A stretch of 13,751 bases of DNA, from the NCBI GenBank assembly GCA_938036405.1, contig CALHPT010000074.1, forward strand, positions 1 to 13,751, written 5' to 3'. This stretch comes from an uncultured Tannerella sp. (GTDB taxonomy: Bacteria > Bacteroidota > Bacteroidia > Bacteroidales > Tannerellaceae). Below, piece after piece: positions 1 to 5,462 of the stretch. Numbering within the stretch: the first letter of the stretch is position 1; every line of letters begins with the position of its first letter. The notes under the pieces are model-generated. The model did no database searches, was not told the origin of the DNA, and saw only the letters and a list, made by a program, of their open reading frames with translations. Position numbers and translations under genes: made by a program.

Positions 1-741
1 ATTATATCCTGCATTTTCGAGTTTTGCCCTTCTTAATTCTCCGGTACCCCAATTTCCTTGAATTACTTCTTTGGCGACTTCTTTTATTGCCTTTTCATTT
101 ATAAAAGCTCTATAATCGACCCAACCTTTTAATTCCTTTACATAATAGTAACTTCCCCATTTTCGAGTTAAAGTTACCTCTTGTCCTTGATAATTTTGAG
201 TTGTACCAATCATACTTTTATCTTCGCAAAACCAAGGCAAACTATCGATTGAATAGTAGCCATTAACTTTACTTTTTATATTCAAAAGTTCCATATATTC
301 TCCCTCATCTTGTGATGCTTTTAATCTATATACAAAATAATGTGGTCTACCTACATAAACCCATAATTTGTCATGATTATCAACAGAAATCCCATTAGCT
401 GAATAATTACAGTGAATAATGTTGTTTTCATCAATAAAAATTCCTGTATGTCCATAACTTGAGGGAACACCCTCTTTTCTTCCCCAGATAAAAATATCTC
501 CTCTTTTAGCATTCCAAGGAATATTATCAGTTATTTTTTCAAAGCCGATCTTTGTAAGCCAATAATGTTCATGCAAGGTGTCAATCGTCCAGCCATTGCT
601 CTTTGCTCCTGATGACATTAATGCATAGTATATGGAAGATGAACAGTCATAACTATTTGGACCATTTCTATTTTCCATAGAATATGAAACTTTTCCCTTT
701 CTGTTTTCAAACCACTTTATAGCTTTTTCAATATCTATCAT
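1..741 (-). CDS. Phage endolysin, Amidase_5 + SH3/GW-like + Cpl-7 repeat (C-terminus cut by window edge)
   Basis: A peptidoglycan hydrolase that would cleave the host wall at the end of a phage lytic cycle. 247 codons are visible from ATG at 741; the frame runs open off position 1. Residues 1-140 match the phage peptidoglycan amidohydrolase family (Amidase_5, NlpC/P60-like): YDCSS with the likely nucleophile Cys33, and GHTGIF with His98. Residues about 150-215 look like an SH3/GW-like wall-binding domain (YSIDSLPW, GWVDYRAF). Residues about 219-247 start a Cpl-7 (CW_7) wall-binding repeat (VAKEVIQGNWGTGELRRAKL), so at least one such repeat is truncated. The start has an AGGAG site at 746-750 that overlaps the stop of the upstream yvrJ-like gene. 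Base and codon use (AAA, ATA, AGA) are far more A+T-rich than the rest of the window. Domain set points to a phage of Firmicutes, not of Bacteroidetes. Family assignment is from motif recognition, not a search. Confidence 0.9.
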   Translation of the reverse strand, partial: MIDIEKAIKWFENRKGKVSYSMENRNGPNSYDCSSSIYYALMSSGAKSNGWTIDTLHEHYWLTKIGFEKITDNIPWNAKRGDIFIWGRKEGVPSSYGHTGIFIDENNIIHCNYSANGISVDNHDKLWVYVGRPHYFVYRLKASQDEGEYMELLNIKSKVNGYYSIDSLPWFCEDKSMIGTTQNYQGQEVTLTRKWGSYYYVKELKGWVDYRAFINEKAIKEVAKEVIQGNWGTGELRRAKLENAGYN

Positions 742-748
742 AAATCTC

Positions 749-883
749 CTATTTAAGTTTAACAACCAATTCATTTATAGCCTTTGTAAGTTCGTCAATC
801 TTTTTTTCAAATCTAAGTAATAAAAATACGGAAAGAACTACAGGAAATCCTACATTTGAGATACTTGAAATTATATTTTCCAT
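749..883 (-). CDS. YvrJ-family small membrane protein (44 aa)
   Basis: A 44-residue protein starting MENIISSISNVGFPVVLSVF. One membrane helix spans about residues 10-24, followed by a charged amphipathic tail (RFEKKIDELTKAINELV). This is the layout of the YvrJ family found in Firmicutes and their phages, often beside lysis or tail-end genes; its biochemical role is not established, though a holin-like or lysis-accessory role is a reasonable inference from the position just upstream of an endolysin. The start at 883 is set by AGGAGG (889-894) five bases upstream. Only 7 bp separate its stop from the endolysin start, so the two are surely co-transcribed. G+C content is low, like the endolysin. 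Confidence 0.85.
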   Translation of the reverse strand: MENIISSISNVGFPVVLSVFLLLRFEKKIDELTKAINELVVKLK

Positions 884-888
884 TATTT

Positions 889-894
889 CCTCCT
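889..894 (-). promoter_or_regulatory. Strong Shine-Dalgarno site of the yvrJ-like gene
   Basis: Minus-strand AGGAGG five bases before the ATG at 883. A perfect anti-16S match is normal in Firmicutes and uncommon in Bacteroidetes. It stands out from the other gene starts in this window and supports a foreign origin of the left segment. Confidence 0.8.
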
Positions 895-910
895 AATTTT
901 ATATTTAGTA

Positions 911-934
911 AAAAAAGACCAAAAGGTCTTTTTT
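911..934 (-). terminator. Hairpin terminator, symmetric A/T tracts
   Basis: AAAAAAGACC, loop AAAA, GGTCTTTTTT: a perfect 10-bp inverted repeat with a T-run on either strand. On the minus strand it follows directly after the TAG at 937-939 of the upstream fragment and precedes the yvrJ-like gene. Confidence 0.8.
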
Positions 935-936
935 CA

Positions 937-984
937 CTAGATTACTGTTACTTCTTCGTAGTTTGTTGAAATAATATCTATGCC
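937..984 (-). pseudogene. Possible last codons of a truncated low-G+C gene
   Basis: Minus-strand codons from about 984 down to the TAG at 937-939 read GIDIISTNYEEVTVI-stop, just ahead of the terminator at 911-934. The same frame has a TGA at 988-990, immediately inside the G+C-rich side, so the frame cannot continue. This looks like the 3' end of a gene cut off at the composition breakpoint. In Firmicutes, DUF2922 or DUF1659 genes often precede yvrJ, and the tail resembles the DUF2922 style, but 14 residues are too few to assign a family. It could also be chance. Confidence 0.4.
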
Positions 985-985
985 C
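975..985. other. Abrupt composition breakpoint (foreign insertion edge or assembly chimera)
   Basis: Left of this point the sequence is A+T-rich with Firmicutes phage genes and a strong Shine-Dalgarno site; right of it the sequence is G+C-rich with Bacteroidetes-type genes. The change falls within about ten bases and coincides with the ATG of the glycosyltransferase. No target-site duplication, integrase, tRNA or attachment-like repeat is visible at the edge. Confidence 0.7.
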
Positions 986-1771
986 CCTCACTTCTCCATC
1001 ATCACAGTCACATACAATGCTCGGAAGGCGCTCGAGCGGACGTTGCAGAGCGTCGGGGTGCAGACGTATGGCGAGATGGAGTACCTCGTGATTGACGGGG
1101 GATCGACCGACGGGACGATGGAGCGAGTCGCACGTTGGGAAGCGGAGGTGGCGGACGAACGCACGCGGCGTGGCATGGAGCCGATGCGGTGCGTGACTGT
1201 TTCGGAGCCGGACCGTGGACTGTACGACGCGATGAACAAGGGGCTGCAACGCGCGACGGGCGACTACGTTTGGTTTCTCAACGCAGGCGACACATTTCGA
1301 TCGCCGGAGACGGTGGCGCAACTGGCTGATGTAGCCGAGCGAAACGGTCGGCCGGATATCCTTTACGGCGAGACGGACGTGACCGACAGCGAGGGGCGAT
1401 TTATCGCCGAGCGTCGACTGAAGGCGCCCGAGACGCTGACTTGGCGCGGTTTCCGAACGGGGATGCGCGTCAGCCATCAGGCGTTTGTCGTCAAGCGGAG
1501 CGTGGCGCCGACGTACGATTTGCAATACCGATTCTCGGCCGACTTCGATTGGTGTATCCGGTGCATGAAACAATCGCAACGGATCGTCAACTCACGCATG
1601 CGGTTAGTGAATTATGAAGCCGAGGGGATGACGACGCGCAACCGTAAGGCGTCGCTGGCGGAGCGCTACCGCATTATGTGCCGCTACTACGGGACGTTGC
1701 CCACGCAGATGCGTCACCTTTGGTTTGCCACCCGATTCCTCTGGGCGAAGGTGAGCGGAAATAAGGCGTAG
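980..1771 (+). CDS. Family 2 glycosyltransferase (WcaA-like)
   Basis: Transfers a sugar from a nucleotide-sugar donor, probably in surface polysaccharide or lipopolysaccharide synthesis at the inner face of the cytoplasmic membrane. Visible family features: FSIITVTYNA (5-14), VIDGGSTDGT (37-46), EPDRGLYDAMNKGLQ (76-90), GDYVWFLNAGD (94-104, the metal/donor-binding region), YGETD (129-133) and SHQAFV (165-170). 263 residues is a normal length. No membrane helix is evident, so it is likely cytosolic or peripheral. The ATG at 980 sits exactly on the composition breakpoint and the core starts almost at once, so the native start and promoter may have been lost or replaced. Neither an adjacent polysaccharide gene cluster nor a clear promoter is seen. 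The donor and acceptor cannot be told. Confidence 0.88.
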   Translation: MPPHFSIITVTYNARKALERTLQSVGVQTYGEMEYLVIDGGSTDGTMERVARWEAEVADERTRRGMEPMRCVTVSEPDRGLYDAMNKGLQRATGDYVWFLNAGDTFRSPETVAQLADVAERNGRPDILYGETDVTDSEGRFIAERRLKAPETLTWRGFRTGMRVSHQAFVVKRSVAPTYDLQYRFSADFDWCIRCMKQSQRIVNSRMRLVNYEAEGMTTRNRKASLAERYRIMCRYYGTLPTQMRHLWFATRFLWAKVSGNKA

Positions 1772-1794
1772 CGCAATCGTCCATTTTACCCGAG

Positions 1795-1822
1795 GGGGAG
1801 AGGCGCCGCGGACACTCTCCCC
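1795..1822 (+). repeat. Hairpin between the glycosyltransferase and comEC
   Basis: GGGGAGAG and CTCTCCCC form an 8-bp stem around a 12-nt G+C-rich loop. No T-run follows, so it is not a standard terminator; it could be an mRNA-stabilising or attenuating structure in a transcript spanning both genes. Confidence 0.35.
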
Positions 1823-1877
1823 GCAAGACAACAACACAACGCGACGGGCCGACGCCCCGCGAAACAAACAATCGAGC

Positions 1878-3155
1878 ATGATCGAACGCGATCACAACGA
1901 ATGGAGAAAGCGACCTCTGGCGAGGCCGCTTTTTTTGTGGATTGCCGGTATCCTTTGCGAGGTCTGCTACCCGCTTCAGCGCTTGTCGTTCGTGCTTTTG
2001 GTACCCGCCATTGCGGTGCTTGTGTGCAGCCTGGGGCGACGGTCGACGACGCGCGAATTGCGACTCGAGACGCCCTACGTCTGGGGCACGATCCTCGTCA
2101 GCCTGACGTTCTTCCTGGCCATACAGCGGACGGCTTTGGCTGAGCGGCACCTCGACGATCCGAGGCCTGCGCCGACGGCATGGCAACGGGCTGCGCACGC
2201 TGTGCAAGGGCGTATCGTGGAGCGCCTCGGGCAGCTCCGCCTTTCGCCTGACGAACACGCCGTGATCGCCGCGCTCACCGTCAACGACCGCAGCGGCATG
2301 ACGCCCGACTTGCGACGCCGATTCTCGACCGCCGGCGTGGCCCACCTCTTAGCCGTCAGCGGCTTCCACGTCGGCCTCGTCAGCGGTGTGCTCGCTCTGC
2401 TGTTCGGCTTCCTGCCGCCGACTACGCCCTGCCGACTCTTCCGCTGCGGATTGATGATCCTCGTCGCCTGGGCCTACGCCGCCGTGTCGGGCCTCTCCGC
2501 GCCTGCCGTCCGGGCGGCCACGATGCTGACGTTCTACCTCGCCGGCGTGGCCATCTGCCGTAGGATCGACCCCTACAACACGCTGGCGGCGGCCGCTTTG
2601 CTGATGCTCTTTGTCGATCCTTTCAGCCTCTTCGACGTCGGTTTCCAGCTCACCTTCGCGGCCGTCTTTTTCATTCTCCTGCTCGCGCCTCGCATCGCCA
2701 GACTGCTCTATGTGGAGCGTCGCTGGATCGCGATCCCCTGGCGATTCGTGGCCGTCAGCCTGGCCGCACAGGTCGGCACCTTCCCGCTCTGTTGCTACTA
2801 TTTCGGCCGCGCCTCCCTCGTTTTCCTCTTCGCCAATCTCTTCCTCGCGCTGGCCGCCTCGCTGCTCATCCCCACGGCCCTCGTGTGGGTCGCGCTGCCC
2901 GCTGGCGCTCCCGTTGACTTCGGGCTGCAGAGCGCTGTGGAGCGCCTGACGCACACGCTCGTCTCCGTCGTCGATCGGTTCAGCCTCATCCCCGGCTCTG
3001 GCGTCCCGATGCGCTTCGACTTCGTCCTGCTCCTTGGCGCTTACGCCGCCCTCCTTCTGGGCGTCCATGCCGCGATCCGCAGCAGTCGCCGGATGCTTTT
3101 TGCCTCCTTTGGGGGGACGCTTTTCCTCATCGCATACACCCTTGTGAGGCGTTAG
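1878..3155 (+). CDS. Compact ComEC/Rec2-family membrane protein
   Basis: An integral membrane protein of the ComEC/Rec2 Competence-domain family, which forms the inner-membrane channel for single-stranded DNA uptake. Hydrophobic segments at about 18-52 and 67-82 are followed by the Competence domain from about 110: HLLAVSGFHVGLV (156-168), SGLSAPAVRA (204-213) and FDVGFQLTF (252-260) are its signature stretches, with further helices up to about 423. At 425 residues it is short for the family. Only about 110 residues precede the core, so the OB-fold (DUF4131) segment seems missing or much reduced, and there is no C-terminal metallo-beta-lactamase domain. The last helix runs into RR and a terminator, so the end is natural. 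It lies 106 bp after the glycosyltransferase, same strand. Whether it supports DNA uptake cannot be told from sequence. Confidence 0.85.
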   Translation: MIERDHNEWRKRPLARPLFLWIAGILCEVCYPLQRLSFVLLVPAIAVLVCSLGRRSTTRELRLETPYVWGTILVSLTFFLAIQRTALAERHLDDPRPAPTAWQRAAHAVQGRIVERLGQLRLSPDEHAVIAALTVNDRSGMTPDLRRRFSTAGVAHLLAVSGFHVGLVSGVLALLFGFLPPTTPCRLFRCGLMILVAWAYAAVSGLSAPAVRAATMLTFYLAGVAICRRIDPYNTLAAAALLMLFVDPFSLFDVGFQLTFAAVFFILLLAPRIARLLYVERRWIAIPWRFVAVSLAAQVGTFPLCCYYFGRASLVFLFANLFLALAASLLIPTALVWVALPAGAPVDFGLQSAVERLTHTLVSVVDRFSLIPGSGVPMRFDFVLLLGAYAALLLGVHAAIRSSRRMLFASFGGTLFLIAYTLVRR

Positions 3156-3199
3156 ATCGGAGGGGCATCCGCGTCCGTTTTTCAGATAAAAACAGCGAG

Positions 3200-3238
3200 A
3201 AGGCGCTGTCGGATTTGGTTTCGGCAGTGCCTTTTTTG
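3200..3238 (+). terminator. Rho-independent terminator after comEC
   Basis: AAGGCGCTGTCG (3200-3211) pairs with CGGCAGTGCCTT (3222-3233), with only G-T wobbles, followed by a run of T. It ends the glycosyltransferase-comEC unit. Confidence 0.85.
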
Positions 3239-3311
3239 TTTTTAGGGTCAATCGAATGCGCTTCGGCCCCTCGCTCCGTTTTTTTGCCCCCTTCCCCTTC
3301 ATTTCTCCCCG

Positions 3312-3580
3312 TTGACTGAGTCCATCATAAGCAGCAAGCTTAATAGTTATCATTGACTGAGTCAATCGTAAGCCGATAATTATATAGTTATCATTGATTG
3401 AATCAATCGTAAGCCAATAATTATATAGTTATCATTGACTGAGTCAATCATAAGCCAATAATTATATAGTTAACATCGATCGAGTCAATCGTAAGTCAAT
3501 AATTATATAGTTAACATTGATCGAGTCAATCGTAACTCAATGGCTTAATCCTTATGATTGATCGAGTCAATCATGCCTCC
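3312..3580. repeat. Tandem array 1: seven 41-bp units with two palindromes each
   Basis: Units begin at 3312, 3353, 3394, 3435, 3476, 3517 and 3558, an exact 41-bp step; the last is partial. Each unit opens with a 13-bp odd-centred palindrome, best TTGACTGAGTCAA, then a linker holding TAAGCC in the central copies, then a second A+T-rich dyad ATAATTATATAGTTAT. In the unit at 3394 both palindrome arms change together (TTGATTGAATCAA), keeping symmetry. The outer units are degenerate, as expected of an ageing array. No gene overlaps it; it lies between the comEC terminator and the pyrG promoter. Period and symmetry are directly counted. Confidence 0.95.
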
Positions 3581-3612
3581 CTCGCTTGGGCGTCGACATT
3601 TGATGGGGAAAA

Positions 3613-3653
3613 CGGCCGGAAAGGCCTTCGGACGGCCGATTTGCAAGCGCAAA
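3613..3653. repeat. G+C-rich dyads upstream of the pyrG promoter
   Basis: CGGCCG at 3613-3618 and again at 3633-3638 can form a 6-bp stem; just after it TTTGCAAGCGCAAA (3640-3653) forms a 5-bp hairpin. They lie upstream of the -7 element at 3715, so they are not in the pyrG leader. Nothing coding is seen from 3581 to 3689. Function unknown. Confidence 0.4.
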
Positions 3654-3689
3654 CGGAGGGCTGGCCGCGCGGACGGCGCCTTTTCTTTC

Positions 3690-3722
3690 TATTCTGTTAG
3701 TGTTTAGATCGCTCTATCTTTG
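3690..3722 (+). promoter_or_regulatory. pyrG promoter with perfect Bacteroidetes -7 element
   Basis: TATCTTTG at 3715-3722 matches the Bacteroidetes -7 consensus TAnnTTTG exactly. A weak -33 candidate (TGTTAG) lies near 3695. Transcription would begin around 3729, so a TTG at 3720 cannot be the start codon of pyrG. Confidence 0.75.
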
Positions 3723-3749
3723 CCCGCCGTTAAAAAGAAAGGAATAATT

Positions 3750-5351
3750 GTGGCAAATACGAAGTACATTTTTGTGACAGGCGGCGTCGTTTCGTCCCTT
3801 GGTAAGGGCATCGTCTCGGCTTCGCTGGGCAAGCTGCTGCAGGCGCGCGGCTACCGGGTGACGATCCAAAAGTTCGACCCTTATATCAACGTAGATCCGG
3901 GGACGCTCAACCCCTATGAGCACGGCGAGTGCTTCGTCACCGTCGATGGGCACGAGACGGACCTCGACCTCGGGCACTATGAGCGCTTCCTCAACCTCCC
4001 CACCACCCGCGCCAACAGCATCACCACGGGCCGCATCTACCAGAGCGTCATCAACAAGGAACGCCGCGGAGACTATCTGGGCAAGACGGTGCAGGTGATC
4101 CCCCACATCACGGACGAGATCAAGCGTAACGTCAAGCTGCTCGGCGCCAAGAATCAGTTCGACTTCGTCATCACCGAGATCGGTGGCACGGTGGGCGACA
4201 TCGAGTCGCTGCCCTTCATCGAGAGTGTCCGCCAGCTGCGTTGGGAGCTGGGGCGCGACTGCCTCTGCGTCCACCTGACCTACGTGCCTTTCATCGCCGC
4301 CGCGAAGGAATACAAGACGAAGCCCACGCAACACTCCGTCAAGCAGCTCCAAGAGCTGGGCGTGCAGCCCGATATGCTCGTCCTGCGCACGGAGCACGAG
4401 CTCAACCCCGAGATCCTGCGTAAGGTGGCCCTCTTCTGCAACGTCTCGAAGGAGGCCGTCATCCAGTCCGTCGACGTGCCCACCATCTACGAGGTGCCCC
4501 TCATGTTGCAACGCCAACAGATGGATTCCATCGTACTGGAGAAGCTCGGCCTCGAAGTCGGCCCCACGCCGGAGCTGAGCCCGTGGAAGGACTTCCTCGA
4601 CCGGAAGAAGCGAGCCACCGACGTGATCCGCATCGGCCTCGTGGGCAAGTACGTCGAGCTGCAAGACGCCTATAAGTCGATCGACGAATCGCTGCTCATC
4701 GCCTCCATTTATAACGAGCGCAAGCTCGACCTGCGCGTCATCCACTCGGAGAAGATCAACGACGCGAATGTGGCCGAACTGTTGGCCGATCTGGACGGCG
4801 TCATCATCGCTCCGGGCTTCGGGCAACGCGGCGTGGAAGGTAAATTTGCCGCCATCCGTTACCTCCGCGAGCACGACATCCCCACGCTCGGCATCTGCCT
4901 GGGTATGCAGTGTATGGTCATCGAATTTGCCCGCGATGTGCTCGGCCTTGAGGGAGCCAACTCCACGGAGATGGATCCGCAGACGCCTTATCCCGTGATC
5001 GACCTCATGGAGGATCAGAAAAACGTGGTCAACATGGGCGGCACCATGCGCCTCGGCACGTACGACTGCACCCTGCGCCCCGGCTCACACATCGCCGCCG
5101 CCTATGGCAAGTCGCACATCCAGGAGCGCCATCGCCACCGCTTCGAGTTCAACAACGAATACAAGGACCGCTTCGAGGCTGCCGGTATGCAGTGCGTGGG
5201 CGAGAACCCCGACACGGGGCTCGTCGAGGCCGTCGAAGTGAGTGGTCTGCGCTGGTTCGTCGGCGTGCAGTATCACCCGGAATATACCAGCACCGTGCTC
5301 AGTCCTAACCCGCTGTTCATGGGATTCATCAAAGCCGCGATCAATAAATAG
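3750..5351 (+). CDS. pyrG: CTP synthase
   Basis: Makes CTP from UTP, ATP and glutamine in the cytosol, the last step of pyrimidine nucleotide synthesis. From the GTG at 3750 the protein has 533 residues, normal for the family. The N-terminal synthetase domain begins at once (KYIFVTGGVVSSLGKG, 5-20, the nucleotide-binding loop) with DPGTLNPYEHGE (49-60). The glutamine amidotransferase domain begins near 300 and carries the nucleophile Cys383 in GICLGMQ and the His509/Glu511 pair in QYHPEY. The frame is open back to a TTG at 3720, but that codon lies in the -7 promoter element; GTG at 3750 gives the family's usual N-terminus and has AAGAAAGGA just upstream. yidC follows on the same strand. CTP feeds the kdsB and ispD reactions encoded nearby. 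Confidence 0.97.
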   Translation: MANTKYIFVTGGVVSSLGKGIVSASLGKLLQARGYRVTIQKFDPYINVDPGTLNPYEHGECFVTVDGHETDLDLGHYERFLNLPTTRANSITTGRIYQSVINKERRGDYLGKTVQVIPHITDEIKRNVKLLGAKNQFDFVITEIGGTVGDIESLPFIESVRQLRWELGRDCLCVHLTYVPFIAAAKEYKTKPTQHSVKQLQELGVQPDMLVLRTEHELNPEILRKVALFCNVSKEAVIQSVDVPTIYEVPLMLQRQQMDSIVLEKLGLEVGPTPELSPWKDFLDRKKRATDVIRIGLVGKYVELQDAYKSIDESLLIASIYNERKLDLRVIHSEKINDANVAELLADLDGVIIAPGFGQRGVEGKFAAIRYLREHDIPTLGICLGMQCMVIEFARDVLGLEGANSTEMDPQTPYPVIDLMEDQKNVVNMGGTMRLGTYDCTLRPGSHIAAAYGKSHIQERHRHRFEFNNEYKDRFEAAGMQCVGENPDTGLVEAVEVSGLRWFVGVQYHPEYTSTVLSPNPLFMGFIKAAINK

Positions 5352-5389
5352 AGGGTAGAGACGAGAGGGTAGAGGGTAGCCTCTTCTTC

Positions 5390-5454
5390 TAACTACTACT
5401 AACTACCGCGGCGCAGCCGCATAACTACCGGAGGCGTAGCCTCCATAACTACTT
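5390..5454 (+). repeat. TAACTAC-linked double hairpin element before yidC (copy 1)
   Basis: TAACTAC motifs alternate with two perfect hairpins: GCGGCGCAGCCGC (5408-5420) and GGAGGCGTAGCCTCC (5430-5444). The element ends ATAACTACTT at 5445-5454, exactly 8 nt before the yidC ATG. A related element precedes kdsB with the same ending and spacing. It may be a mobile REP-like sequence, an mRNA structure, or both. Confidence 0.85.
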
Positions 5455-5462
5455 GAAAGAAT

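Noticed and set aside
1..985. Complete prophage or integrative element
   Set aside because: Only lysis genes are visible; no integrase, attachment repeat or tRNA is seen, and the segment is cut by the window edge.
2349..3365. Open frame of 338 codons on the minus strand opposite comEC
   Set aside because: Its product is a low-complexity Glu/Gly/Arg/Asp string with no domain, and it lies antisense to a well-supported membrane protein; typical shadow in G+C-rich DNA.
3312..3580. CRISPR array
   Set aside because: Units repeat in full without unique spacers, the same holds for 8431-8645 and 13041-13360, and no cas gene is present.
3312..3580. Replication origin with iterons
   Set aside because: A+T-rich direct repeats suggested it, but there are no DnaA-box matches, no rep or dnaA gene, and the 41-bp period is longer than usual iterons.
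3613..3713. Attenuator or riboswitch in the pyrG leader
   Set aside because: The hairpins lie upstream of the -7 element at 3715-3722, so they would not be in the pyrG transcript.
3714..4874. Open frame of 386 codons on the minus strand opposite pyrG
   Set aside because: Antisense to a certain gene; Leu/Asp/Val/His-rich product without motifs.
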